From assembly GCF_023278045.1 (NCBI RefSeq), contig NZ_CP056783.1:1178001-1242000 (forward strand): a DNA stretch of 64,000 nt. Reading direction: 5' to 3'. The DNA comes from Flavobacterium sp. K5-23 (GTDB taxonomy: Bacteria; Bacteroidota; Bacteroidia; Flavobacteriales; Flavobacteriaceae). Numbering within the stretch: the first letter of the stretch is position 1; every line of letters begins with the position of its first letter. Under the pieces are notes generated by a model that saw nothing but the letters and a program-made list of their open reading frames with translations, ran no database searches and was not told the DNA's origin. The translations under genes and the position numbers were made by a program. Positions 1 to 7,554 of the stretch are shown here, piece after piece.

Positions 1-39
1 TGTATTTTTATAAAAATATTAGTCCATTTGAAACATAAA

Positions 40-519
40 ATGTTGAAGCATAATTATCTTTTTTTACTATTTATCTTTCTTAATTCCTGTCAGTATATTG
101 ACAAGCAAATTCCTTCTGAAAAGGATTTGCTGCAAAAGGAATTGAAGGCTATCAATTGGAAAGAAGTTGACGAATACCCTTCCTTTGCTGATTGCGAAAA
201 GATAGACAACAAGGAACAGCGTCAGAAATGTTTTTTTCAGTATTTAACGGAGCTTATACAACAAAAATTAAGCGTGGACACCTTATCAATGCTTTATCCT
301 GAATTAGACACTATAGAGGTAAAGGTCACTATTTTTCCAAATGCAAAAATGAAATTTGAACCGCAGTTTCCTAAAGATTCGGTTGCATATGATACCATTA
401 AAATCGACAGTATTCTTCACGCGAGATTAGTAAACTTCCCTAAAGTAAATCCAGCGATAAAAAGAGGGATTCCCGTGAAAACCCAGTTTATTTTGCCGGT
501 AATTATAAAAATGGAGTAG
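40..519 (+). CDS. small lipoprotein of unknown function
   Basis: A short hydrophobic N-terminus ends in a lipobox-like LNSC, so the protein is probably exported and lipidated. The rest is acidic and soluble. The last 35 or so residues (LVNFPKVNPAIKRGIPVKTQ and on) loosely resemble the C-terminal fold of TonB-like proteins, but that is a weak resemblance. I prefer the ATG at 40 over an in-frame TTG at 28 because it places the hydrophobic stretch directly at the N-terminus. Three bases separate it from the DUF4184 gene downstream, so the two are probably co-transcribed. No function is claimed. Confidence 0.6.
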   Translation: MLKHNYLFLLFIFLNSCQYIDKQIPSEKDLLQKELKAINWKEVDEYPSFADCEKIDNKEQRQKCFFQYLTELIQQKLSVDTLSMLYPELDTIEVKVTIFPNAKMKFEPQFPKDSVAYDTIKIDSILHARLVNFPKVNPAIKRGIPVKTQFILPVIIKME

Positions 520-522
520 CCG

Positions 523-1236
523 ATGCCGTTCACTTTTTCACATCCATCTATAATTTTACCTTTATTGAGAAGTAACAAGCTTTCGGCAACGGGATTGATT
601 GTAGGTTCAATATGTCCTGATTTTGAATATTTTATTAGAATGAAGGTGCAAAGTAATATTAGTCACACTTTCGTAGGGCTATTATTATTTAATATACCTA
701 TTGGTTTTTTAGTTGCGTTGTTGTTTCATGAAATAATAAAAAAGACTTTAATAGAAAACTTACCTTCTTTTTTTCGAAATAGATTTGAAGTTTTGAAGAA
801 CACGAAATGGATAGATTACCTAAAAGGGAATTTTTATTATGTTTTAATTTCAATTCTAATAGGTGCTTTTTCGCATATTTTTTGGGATGCATTTACTCAT
901 GAATCAGGATATTTTGTTGAAAAAACACCTCTATTGCTCAATAAAGTAAATAATATTCCTTTTTATAAAATAATTCAACATTCAAGTTCATTAATCGGGA
1001 TGATTTTCATTCTCCATTATGTTTATAAATTGCCTTTTAAAAAATCTACAACAACAAAGTCATATTGGAAATATTGGGTTTTAGTTTTAATTTTTGTCTT
1101 TGTTTTTATGTCGATTAGATGGGCTTTTGGATTGTCAATAAAGCAAGTAGGAAATATTGTGGTAAGTCTTATTTCTACAATAATTTTAGCAATAACTTTT
1201 GCAAGTTTGTTTTTTAGAGACAAAAAAGTTATTTAG
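523..1236 (+). CDS. DUF4184 family integral membrane protein
   Basis: The protein opens with MPFTFSHPSIILPL and continues GSICPDFEYF, the start typical of DUF4184 membrane proteins. About five to six hydrophobic segments follow, and histidines and aspartates near the membrane (FSHIFWDAFTHESG, around residue 120) resemble those of metal-dependent membrane hydrolases. No catalytic role has been established for the family that I can state. It follows the lipoprotein gene by 3 bp and converges on a glycosyltransferase gene, with the two 3' ends overlapping by 8 bp. Confidence 0.8.
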   Translation: MPFTFSHPSIILPLLRSNKLSATGLIVGSICPDFEYFIRMKVQSNISHTFVGLLLFNIPIGFLVALLFHEIIKKTLIENLPSFFRNRFEVLKNTKWIDYLKGNFYYVLISILIGAFSHIFWDAFTHESGYFVEKTPLLLNKVNNIPFYKIIQHSSSLIGMIFILHYVYKLPFKKSTTTKSYWKYWVLVLIFVFVFMSIRWAFGLSIKQVGNIVVSLISTIILAITFASLFFRDKKVI

Positions 1237-2332
1237 GAAACTTCCTCCCTTTCCATTCGTATTTCCCAAACACCGAATATAAAGCAACTGCCACACTAAA
1301 AAAGGGATAAAGTAAACTGCTTCGTATTAGGTAATTGGTTTTAGTTCCTGAAAAAATATTGGTTTTGAATATCAATAAGGCATCAATCACATATTTCAAT
1401 ACTAACAATACTAAGATAATCTCCCATTCAAGTAAATTCAATACCCATAATCCACAACCAATAATTACTCCCAAGTTCCCCATAAAAACCACAATCCCTA
1501 ATCCTTTCCCAAAACCGCTTTGGTAGGAAGTTGTTTTGGCAGCCCAGCGCACTCTTTGATGGAATAAAGATTTCCAGTCATCCAAAGGTTTAGTGGTGAC
1601 AATATTGTTTTTTGATTTTAGATAATAGACTTTTTTAACAGAATGAGCAATTGCTTTTTGCAACAAGAAAACATCGTCGCCGCTGGCAATTTTATCATTT
1701 CCATCAAATCCGTTTAATTCCTGAAAAAAGGATTTGGTATAGGCCAAATTTGCGCCATTACACATAAACCCTTTACCAATTCCAAAACTACCAATGGTTG
1801 CGCCTTGCAAGCTAGCAATATCCAGTTGTTGAAACTGCTGTAAAAAAGAATGGTTACAATCATAAGTCACCGCCCCGGCGATCATAGAAACAGTATGTGT
1901 TTGAATGTAATTGTCAAGTGTCAATAACCAATTTTCAGTGACAACACAATCAGCGTCTGTGGTGATAACCCAATCAGTATTAACAGTATCGATAGCTGTT
2001 AAAATCGCATCTTTTTTTGGAGATTTTGTTTGTCTGATGTTGTCAATAATGCTGATTTGAAACGTATAATTTGAAACTTGAAACTTTTCTTTAGATTCAT
2101 CATCAACAAGAATGACTTGAAATAAGGTTGTTGGATAATTCAGTTTCGAAAAGCTATCTAAAAGAATAGGTAAATTATCGGCTTCATCACGAAAAGGAAC
2201 AATAATAGTGAATACCGTCTTTGGCTTTAAGCCAATAGAATCATAGTTTTTTATTTTGGTAAAACCATAAATAAGCAAACTAATTACAATTAGATAGACA
2301 CCTAAAACAATACTTAAAATAATTGCAATCAT
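1229..2332 (-). CDS. membrane-anchored family 2 glycosyltransferase
   Basis: The enzyme is a GT-A fold glycosyltransferase anchored in the inner membrane. One N-terminal transmembrane segment (residues 2-24) precedes the catalytic domain. That domain shows IIVPFRDE at 43-50, the nucleotide-sugar and metal-binding DAD at 126-128, an acidic GDD at 218-220 and the processive-type QRVRW at 259-263. Two or three transmembrane helices close the protein. This layout is typical of enzymes that elongate lipid-linked or exported glycans; donor and acceptor cannot be read from sequence. It lies 13 bp downstream of the LPG-synthase-like gene on the same strand, so the two probably form an operon. Confidence 0.85.
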   Translation of the reverse strand: MIAIILSIVLGVYLIVISLLIYGFTKIKNYDSIGLKPKTVFTIIVPFRDEADNLPILLDSFSKLNYPTTLFQVILVDDESKEKFQVSNYTFQISIIDNIRQTKSPKKDAILTAIDTVNTDWVITTDADCVVTENWLLTLDNYIQTHTVSMIAGAVTYDCNHSFLQQFQQLDIASLQGATIGSFGIGKGFMCNGANLAYTKSFFQELNGFDGNDKIASGDDVFLLQKAIAHSVKKVYYLKSKNNIVTTKPLDDWKSLFHQRVRWAAKTTSYQSGFGKGLGIVVFMGNLGVIIGCGLWVLNLLEWEIILVLLVLKYVIDALLIFKTNIFSGTKTNYLIRSSLLYPFFSVAVALYSVFGKYEWKGRKFPK

Positions 2333-2345
2333 TGATTTAAGTGGG

Positions 2346-3314
2346 TTAGTTTGTTTGTCTTGTTTCCCCTTCGGGGTCTAGGGGGCTTTTAAAACTCAAC
2401 ACGTAATAACTGCCAATCACAACTGGCAGAACCACGTTTAGAAACCACATTAATGTTGATGCAAATATGACAATCCATTCGTTTACACCTAATATCCCAA
2501 AGAAAAAGATGGCTACACTTCCTTTTACGGCAAAGTCTAAAAACTGAAAAGTAGGCAAGGAGGAGGCTAGGAAATAAACGCTTGTCACGGCTGCCATCAA
2601 AGTCAAGTAAGGTAAATCAACATCAAAAGCTAGAAATAAAAAGTAGTATTGATGCGAAAAGACTAAGTATCTAAAGCAACCTAGAAAAATGTTTTTTTGG
2701 TGAATACGTTTAGGAATTTCGTTGATTTTATGAATCAGTTTTTCGATAGAATAGCCTTTTATAGTCAGTTTTTTTATAGAAAAGAGCAACACGAAAGTTA
2801 AAATTAATATTCCGAAAATTATTGCTACCGTTTTTGTGGTAATGACATTATATATGGCATTAAAATACAACAAGCCAAATATCCCTATGACAATTGTCAA
2901 CACCATTTGGATTCCGTTGCAAATCAGGTTAAGGAATATTACTTTCTTGGTTTCTGATTTTTCATAATACAGCGCTTTTCCGGCATATTCACCAACTCCG
3001 TTGGGAGTGAAAATTCCAGCTGTTAATGCGGCTAGAACTTGTTTTGTAGCTTCTGAAACCGAAATAGGTTTTAGATACGAAGCTAGATTTTGCCATTTTA
3101 AAATCTCGAAATAACGATTCAACACACTCAATAATAAGATGAAACTAATCCCTGCAACCGACTGATTTTTTTTGAATTTAGCTATAAATTGTACCCAGTC
3201 CAGTTTGTCATTGTTAGCAAGTTGGTTGTAAATAAAATAAAATGCTCCGCACACAATCAAAACTTTGATTATAAGAACGAGGAATTGTTTAGTTTTGTGT
3301 GGAATTGAAATCAT
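2346..3314 (-). CDS. LPG synthase-like (UPF0104/AglD) membrane protein
   Basis: A 322-residue polytopic protein with about eight hydrophobic segments. The conserved region ALTAGIFTPNGVGEYAGKALYYE (around residues 92-115) is typical of the lysylphosphatidylglycerol synthase transmembrane family (UPF0104/AglD-like). In MprF this part of the protein flips lipids, but stand-alone members such as this lack the aminoacyl-transferase domain. Its role here may therefore be lipid translocation or glycolipid handling, which is inference. It is upstream of and probably co-transcribed with the GT2 gene, which supports a lipid-linked glycan role. Confidence 0.75.
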   Translation of the reverse strand: MISIPHKTKQFLVLIIKVLIVCGAFYFIYNQLANNDKLDWVQFIAKFKKNQSVAGISFILLLSVLNRYFEILKWQNLASYLKPISVSEATKQVLAALTAGIFTPNGVGEYAGKALYYEKSETKKVIFLNLICNGIQMVLTIVIGIFGLLYFNAIYNVITTKTVAIIFGILILTFVLLFSIKKLTIKGYSIEKLIHKINEIPKRIHQKNIFLGCFRYLVFSHQYYFLFLAFDVDLPYLTLMAAVTSVYFLASSLPTFQFLDFAVKGSVAIFFFGILGVNEWIVIFASTLMWFLNVVLPVVIGSYYVLSFKSPLDPEGETRQTN

Positions 3315-3350
3315 TAGTGCAAAGAAAGGGAAAAGTATTGTGAAAATGCT

Positions 3351-3462
3351 ATTTCGCCAAGATTCACAGAGAAATTACTAAGTAGCGCAAAGATTTTGAT
3401 TATGTCGGTAATAATTCAAGCTTGGTGAATCTCTGCGTTAGCTTCGAGTATCTTTGTGAAAT
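3351..3462. repeat. imperfect intergenic palindrome (flavobacterial REP-like)
   Basis: The arms ATTTCGCCAAGATTCAC... and ...ATCTTTGTGAAAT pair imperfectly. An inner pair is formed by AAGATTCACAGAGA and TTGGTGAATCTCTG. It lies in the divergent gap between the LPG-synthase-like gene and ruvC. The outer arm sequence TTTCGCCAAGATT occurs again at 30374-30386, so this looks like a dispersed intergenic element. Confidence 0.5.
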
Positions 3463-3485
3463 AAATTAACGTTAAAATAAAACTT

Positions 3486-4040
3486 TTGGCAAACGAACGC
3501 ATCATATTAGGAATTGACCCAGGGACCACAATAATGGGTTTTGGTTTGATTAAAGTCGTTAATAAAAAAATGGAGTTTATTCAATTGAATGAATTGCAGT
3601 TGAATAAAATGGACGACCATTATATGAAACTGAAACGAATTTTTGAACGTACAATTGAATTGATTGACACCCATCACCCAGATGAAATTGCGATTGAAGC
3701 GCCTTTTTTTGGTAAAAACGTACAGTCGATGTTGAAACTTGGTCGCGCGCAAGGAGTCGCTATGGCTGCCGGATTGTCAAGAGATATTCCTATTACAGAG
3801 TACGAACCCAAGAAAATTAAAATGGCTATTACCGGTAACGGAAATGCCAGTAAAGAGCAAGTAGCCAAAATGCTTCAGCAATTATTGGGACTAAAAGAAT
3901 TGCCAAAAAACCTGGATAGTACGGATGGACTGGCAGCTGCGGTTTGTCACTTTTTCAATTCAGGAAAAGTAATTGGAACCAAAAGTTATACGGGCTGGGA
4001 TGCTTTTGTAAAACAAAACGAAGAACGAGTTAAAAAATAG
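3486..4040 (+). CDS. ruvC: crossover junction endodeoxyribonuclease RuvC
   Basis: RuvC is the dimeric, Mg-dependent resolvase that nicks Holliday junctions, working with RuvAB in recombinational repair. The four acidic residues expected of the RNase H fold are visible: D11 (GIDPGT), E71 ([10 protein letters not shown]), D144 and D147 ([10 protein letters not shown]). Length (184 residues) is normal for the family. The start is a TTG at 3486, which gives [13 protein letters not shown]; no ATG is available close by in frame. It stands at the head of a plus-strand run with hemW 50 bp downstream. Confidence 0.95.
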   Translation: MANERIILGIDPGTTIMGFGLIKVVNKKMEFIQLNELQLNKMDDHYMKLKRIFERTIELIDTHHPDEIAIEAPFFGKNVQSMLKLGRAQGVAMAAGLSRDIPITEYEPKKIKMAITGNGNASKEQVAKMLQQLLGLKELPKNLDSTDGLAAAVCHFFNSGKVIGTKSYTGWDAFVKQNEERVKK

Positions 4041-4062
4041 TGTTTAGTGATCGGTTTTTAGA

Positions 4063-4086
4063 ACTGACCACTGAGCACTGACCACT
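4063..4086. repeat. short direct repeat, ACTGACCACT twice
   Basis: Two copies of ACTGACCACT (4063-4072 and 4077-4086) lie in the ruvC-hemW gap. A similar CAGTGTTCA pair is found at 59399-59429 after tspO. Both resemble low-complexity intergenic repeats; no function is claimed. Confidence 0.4.
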
Positions 4087-4090
4087 TATT

Positions 4091-5224
4091 ATGTCAGGAA
4101 TCTACATACACATACCTTTTTGCAAGCAAGCGTGTCATTACTGCGATTTTCATTTTTCGACTTCGATGAAGAAGAAAGAAGAAATGGTTTTGGCTTTGGC
4201 CAAGGAAATCCAAATGCGTAAAAGTGAGTCGGATAACGAAAACGTGGAGACCATTTATTTTGGAGGTGGAACGCCAAGCGTATTGACTTCGGATGAAATT
4301 AATTTCTTGATTGAAACTGTTTACGAACATTATACTGTTGTCGAAAACCCGGAAATTACACTGGAAGCGAATCCTGATGATTTGTCTAGCGAACGGATAA
4401 TCGAACTTTCGAAAAGTAAAATTAATAGGTTGAGCATTGGAATTCAGTCTTTTTTTGAAGATGATTTGAAGATGATGAACCGGGCGCATAATTCGGCGGA
4501 AGCCAAAAAATGTCTGGAAGAAGCAACAAAGTATTTTGATAACATCTCGATTGATTTGATTTACGGAGTTCCTGGGATGAGTAATGAAAAATGGAAAAAA
4601 AATATTGAGACCGCTATGTCTTTTGGGATTCCTCATATTTCCAGTTATGCTTTGACGGTGGAACCTAAAACAGCCTTAAAGAAATTAATCCAAACCGGAA
4701 AAATTGCCGAACCCAAAGATGAAATTGCTCAGGAACATTTTATGATTTTAGTGGAAACACTGGAAGCGAATGGTTTTATTCATTATGAATTATCAAATTT
4801 CGGGAAGGCTAATTTTTTCTCTAAGAACAATTCAGCTTACTGGCTAGGAAAAAAATACTTAGGAATTGGCCCTTCAGCACACAGTTACGATGGTGTTTCC
4901 CGTAGTTGGAATGTTTCTAATAACCCTATGTACCTAAAGTCAATGCAGGAAAATCAATTGGCAAATGAAGTTGAAATTCTTTCAATAACGGATCGATATA
5001 ATGAATATGTGATGACTGGTTTGCGTACGATTTGGGGAGTTTCATTAGAAAGAATTAGTACTGAATTTGGACAAACTTATTTGGATTATTTGATGAAACA
5101 AGCTCATAAGTTCTTGGACGACGGATTGCTTTTTATTGAAAATGATATATTAAAACCAACTCCAAAAGGAAAGTTTTTGACAGATGGAATTGCATCGGAT
5201 TTATTTTACTTAAATTTGGAATAA
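4091..5224 (+). CDS. hemW: radical SAM haem chaperone HemW
   Basis: A coproporphyrinogen III oxidase-like radical SAM protein. The CxxxCxxC cluster-binding motif is C11, C15, C18 (FCKQACHYCDF). It is followed by the SAM-binding glycine motif YFGGGTPS near residue 58. HemW members lack oxidase activity and insert haem into respiratory proteins. The 377-residue length and the very N-terminal cysteine motif fit HemW better than HemN, which has a longer N-terminus. Haem delivery is of interest given the candidate haem sensors a few kilobases downstream, but no direct link is shown. Confidence 0.9.
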   Translation: MSGIYIHIPFCKQACHYCDFHFSTSMKKKEEMVLALAKEIQMRKSESDNENVETIYFGGGTPSVLTSDEINFLIETVYEHYTVVENPEITLEANPDDLSSERIIELSKSKINRLSIGIQSFFEDDLKMMNRAHNSAEAKKCLEEATKYFDNISIDLIYGVPGMSNEKWKKNIETAMSFGIPHISSYALTVEPKTALKKLIQTGKIAEPKDEIAQEHFMILVETLEANGFIHYELSNFGKANFFSKNNSAYWLGKKYLGIGPSAHSYDGVSRSWNVSNNPMYLKSMQENQLANEVEILSITDRYNEYVMTGLRTIWGVSLERISTEFGQTYLDYLMKQAHKFLDDGLLFIENDILKPTPKGKFLTDGIASDLFYLNLE

Positions 5225-5230
5225 TAAATT

Positions 5231-5309
5231 AACCGCAAAGAGCACAAAGAAAGAACAAGGAGCACAAAGCTTTGTGATCTTAGCGTAAACCTTAGTGACC
5301 CTTGTGGTT
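5231..5309. repeat. 79-bp imperfect intergenic palindrome
   Basis: The sequence runs from AACCGCAAAG to CTTGTGGTT and folds on a perfect 14-bp central palindrome, CACAAAGCTTTGTG (5263-5276). The outer arms pair imperfectly. It fills the hemW-cyclase gap. AACCGCAAA arms also begin the hairpin at 62292-62347, which supports a dispersed repeat family. Confidence 0.55.
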
Positions 5310-5317
5310 GAAAAATT

Positions 5318-6094
5318 ATGAAAACTACAATTCAGCACAACAATACAACTTTCGAAGTCGATTTATCAAAACCAATTGACATTTCGATTCCATTGACTAA
5401 TACTGACGAAAACCCTATTGCTTGGTATATTGATAAACCAGTGATAGAACCCGTTCGTTTTGAAGAGTGGATAGGGAAAGTTTCATCAGGAATGTCCTCA
5501 ACGAATTTCAATAATATTAAATTCAATCCTCACGGTCACGGCACACATACGGAATGCTTAGGTCATATCACCCATGATTTTTACAGTATCAACCAGTGTT
5601 TGAAGCAGTTTTTCTTTATGGGTGAATTGATTTCGGTGGAACCAGAAACTCAAGGAGACGATTTGGTTATCACCAAAAAACAAATTGAAAATGCTTTGAA
5701 GGAGAATTTGCCTGAAGCTATAATAATTAGAACGGCTCCAAATTCAGAATCCAAAAAACATTTAAAATATTCTCATACTAATCCGCCTTTTCTGTCTGAA
5801 GACGCTGCGATTTTCATTCGCGAAAGCGGAATCAAACATCTATTAATTGATTTGCCAAGTGTTGATAAGGAAAAAGACGAAGGAAAACTGTTGGCACACA
5901 AAGCCTTCTGGAATGTAAGAGATGTGAAAAACTTGAATACTGATGCTCGACTGGATTGTACGATAACCGAAATGATTTTTGTAGCTGATGAAATACAAGA
6001 TGGAAGTTATCTATTGAATTTGCAAATCGCTTCTTTTGAAAATGATGCCAGCCCTAGTAAACCGGTATTGTACTCAATTTCAGAAACTAAATAA
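5318..6094 (+). CDS. cyclase family metal-dependent hydrolase (kynurenine formamidase-like)
   Basis: The protein belongs to the cyclase/kynurenine formamidase family (PF04199), metal-dependent amide or ester hydrolases. The metal-binding signature is seen as HGHGTHTECLGH at residues 72-83, matching the family pattern HxGTHxDxxxH with E for D. A further conserved DLPSVD occurs near residue 190. The substrate cannot be assigned: no other kynurenine-pathway gene is adjacent. It is followed after 9 bp by the MmcQ/YjbR gene, suggesting co-transcription. Confidence 0.8.
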   Translation: MKTTIQHNNTTFEVDLSKPIDISIPLTNTDENPIAWYIDKPVIEPVRFEEWIGKVSSGMSSTNFNNIKFNPHGHGTHTECLGHITHDFYSINQCLKQFFFMGELISVEPETQGDDLVITKKQIENALKENLPEAIIIRTAPNSESKKHLKYSHTNPPFLSEDAAIFIRESGIKHLLIDLPSVDKEKDEGKLLAHKAFWNVRDVKNLNTDARLDCTITEMIFVADEIQDGSYLLNLQIASFENDASPSKPVLYSISETK

Positions 6095-6103
6095 TTTTTA
6101 AAG

Positions 6104-6490
6104 ATGAATCTCGAAAACTATTACGAATATTGTTTGTCTAAGAAAGGTGTGACGGAACACTTCCCTTTTGACGAGGATACTTTGGTTTTTAAAGTGGGAG
6201 GAAAAATGTTTGCTCTTTCGTCATTAAAGCAATGGGAGAAAGGAGAGCCATCTGTAAATTTAAAATGTGATCCAGAACGTGCCGAAGAATTGCGTGCTCA
6301 ATACGATGATATCATCCCTGGTTGGCATATGAGTAAGATTCACTGGAACACGATTGCCATAAATAAAGAAGTTTCCGATTCTCTCTTAAAAGAATTGATT
6401 GACCATTCTTATGATTTGGTATTTAGTAGTTTAACTAAAAAAATTAAAGAGGAGATTTTAAAAAACGAAAACCTTTCGTCGACACTTTAA
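6104..6490 (+). CDS. MmcQ/YjbR family protein
   Basis: A 128-residue protein of the MmcQ/YjbR (CyaY-like fold) family. It starts LENYYEYCLSKKGVTEHFPFD and carries the family core FKVGGKMFALSSL and the C-terminal PGWHMSKIHWNTI. Family members are described as DNA-binding-like, but the biological role is poorly defined. It directly follows the cyclase gene and lies about 100 bp before the nitric-oxide signalling operon. Confidence 0.85.
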   Translation: MNLENYYEYCLSKKGVTEHFPFDEDTLVFKVGGKMFALSSLKQWEKGEPSVNLKCDPERAEELRAQYDDIIPGWHMSKIHWNTIAINKEVSDSLLKELIDHSYDLVFSSLTKKIKEEILKNENLSSTL

Positions 6491-6588
6491 CGCTATTCAA
6501 CGACAGTAGTATTGCAATTATCGAAAAGCTATATATAAAATTCGTAATAGCATTATTTTTAAGGTTGGCAAAATATATATAAAAACAA

Positions 6589-7002
6589 ATGGGCAGATCA
6601 CTAAATATATTATTAATCGAAGATGATGCAATTGAGGTAATGAAATTCAATAGAGTTTTAAGCACCATGAATTCGAAACATAAAATTATTGAAGCCAACA
6701 ATGGTGAGGAAGCATTAACAATTTTAAAGGTAAAAGAAATTATACCTGATATCATTATATTGGATTTAAATATGCCGAAAATTAATGGAATTGAATTTTT
6801 GGGCATATTAAAAGGGGATGAATATTTAAAATACATACCAGCTATCATTTTAACCACATCAAATAATCGGAAAGATGTTATGGAATGTTACAGAATTGGA
6901 ATTGCTGGATATTTGTTGAAACCCCTTAAGTACGATGACTATGTGGATCGCATAAAAAAATTAATAGAATATTGGAGTTGTAACGAGTTAATATCTCAGT
7001 AA
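6589..7002 (+). CDS. single-domain response regulator (receiver only)
   Basis: A stand-alone CheY-like receiver. The acidic pocket is ED at residues 11-12, the phosphoacceptor is D59 (IIILDLNMP), and the conserved Thr and Lys lie in ILTTSNN and LLKPLKYDD. It has no output domain. It is the first gene of the operon running to 13051, 3 bp before the H-NOX gene. It may be an intermediate phosphate carrier or sink for the two histidine kinases downstream; that role is inference. Confidence 0.9.
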   Translation: MGRSLNILLIEDDAIEVMKFNRVLSTMNSKHKIIEANNGEEALTILKVKEIIPDIIILDLNMPKINGIEFLGILKGDEYLKYIPAIILTTSNNRKDVMECYRIGIAGYLLKPLKYDDYVDRIKKLIEYWSCNELISQ

Positions 7003-7005
7003 AGG

Positions 7006-7548
7006 ATGTACGGAATTGTAAATAAAGCAATAGAGGAGTTAGTTACGGCTAATTTTGGTGAGGAAAAATGGGAAGCTGTTAAATTGCGCAGCGGAATAGA
7101 TGTTGATTATTTTATCAGCAGCGAGCCTTATGACGATGATCTGACTTTTAAGTTGGCTCAGGCCGTTTCTGACGAAATGGGAATGACAGTGAGTGCTGTT
7201 TTAATTGCTTTTGGAGAATGGTGGGTTTTAAAAACTACAAAAGATAAATATGGTGGATTAATGGAAGCGGGTGGAAATGATTTGAAAGAATTTTTAATAA
7301 ACTTACCACTTTTTCATAATCGAGTTATGCTAATTTATCCCAAATTAACTCCTCCAGAATTTAAAGTGAGTGATATCACTGAAAACAGTATCAATTTACA
7401 TTATTTTTCAAAAAGAGAAGGTCTTCAGGATTTTGTAAGAGGTTTAATTCAAGGATTAGGAAAAATGTATAATACCCCAGTAGCTATTAATTTAATCCAA
7501 ACTCGAGACAAAGGTAGCTCACATGAAATTTTTAACGTAATTTGGTAA
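7006..7548 (+). CDS. H-NOX haem domain protein (nitric oxide sensor)
   Basis: A stand-alone H-NOX (haem-NO-binding) protein of 180 residues, the usual size. The proximal haem ligand is likely H104 (LPLFHNRV) and the porphyrin-propionate motif YxSxR is Y133-F-S-K-R137. The conserved proline region follows as YPKLTPPEF. H-NOX proteins bind NO, and in facultative anaerobes this alters the activity of a partner kinase or cyclase. The partner is evident: the next gene, 6 bp downstream, is a kinase with an HNOBA domain. Whether it binds oxygen as well depends on distal-pocket residues I did not resolve. Confidence 0.92.
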   Translation: MYGIVNKAIEELVTANFGEEKWEAVKLRSGIDVDYFISSEPYDDDLTFKLAQAVSDEMGMTVSAVLIAFGEWWVLKTTKDKYGGLMEAGGNDLKEFLINLPLFHNRVMLIYPKLTPPEFKVSDITENSINLHYFSKREGLQDFVRGLIQGLGKMYNTPVAINLIQTRDKGSSHEIFNVIW

Positions 7549-7554
7549 AAAAAG

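Noticed and set aside
4094..4636. A 180-residue open frame opposite the hemW gene.
   Set aside because: It lies wholly inside hemW on the other strand, and its composition reflects the complement of hemW codons.
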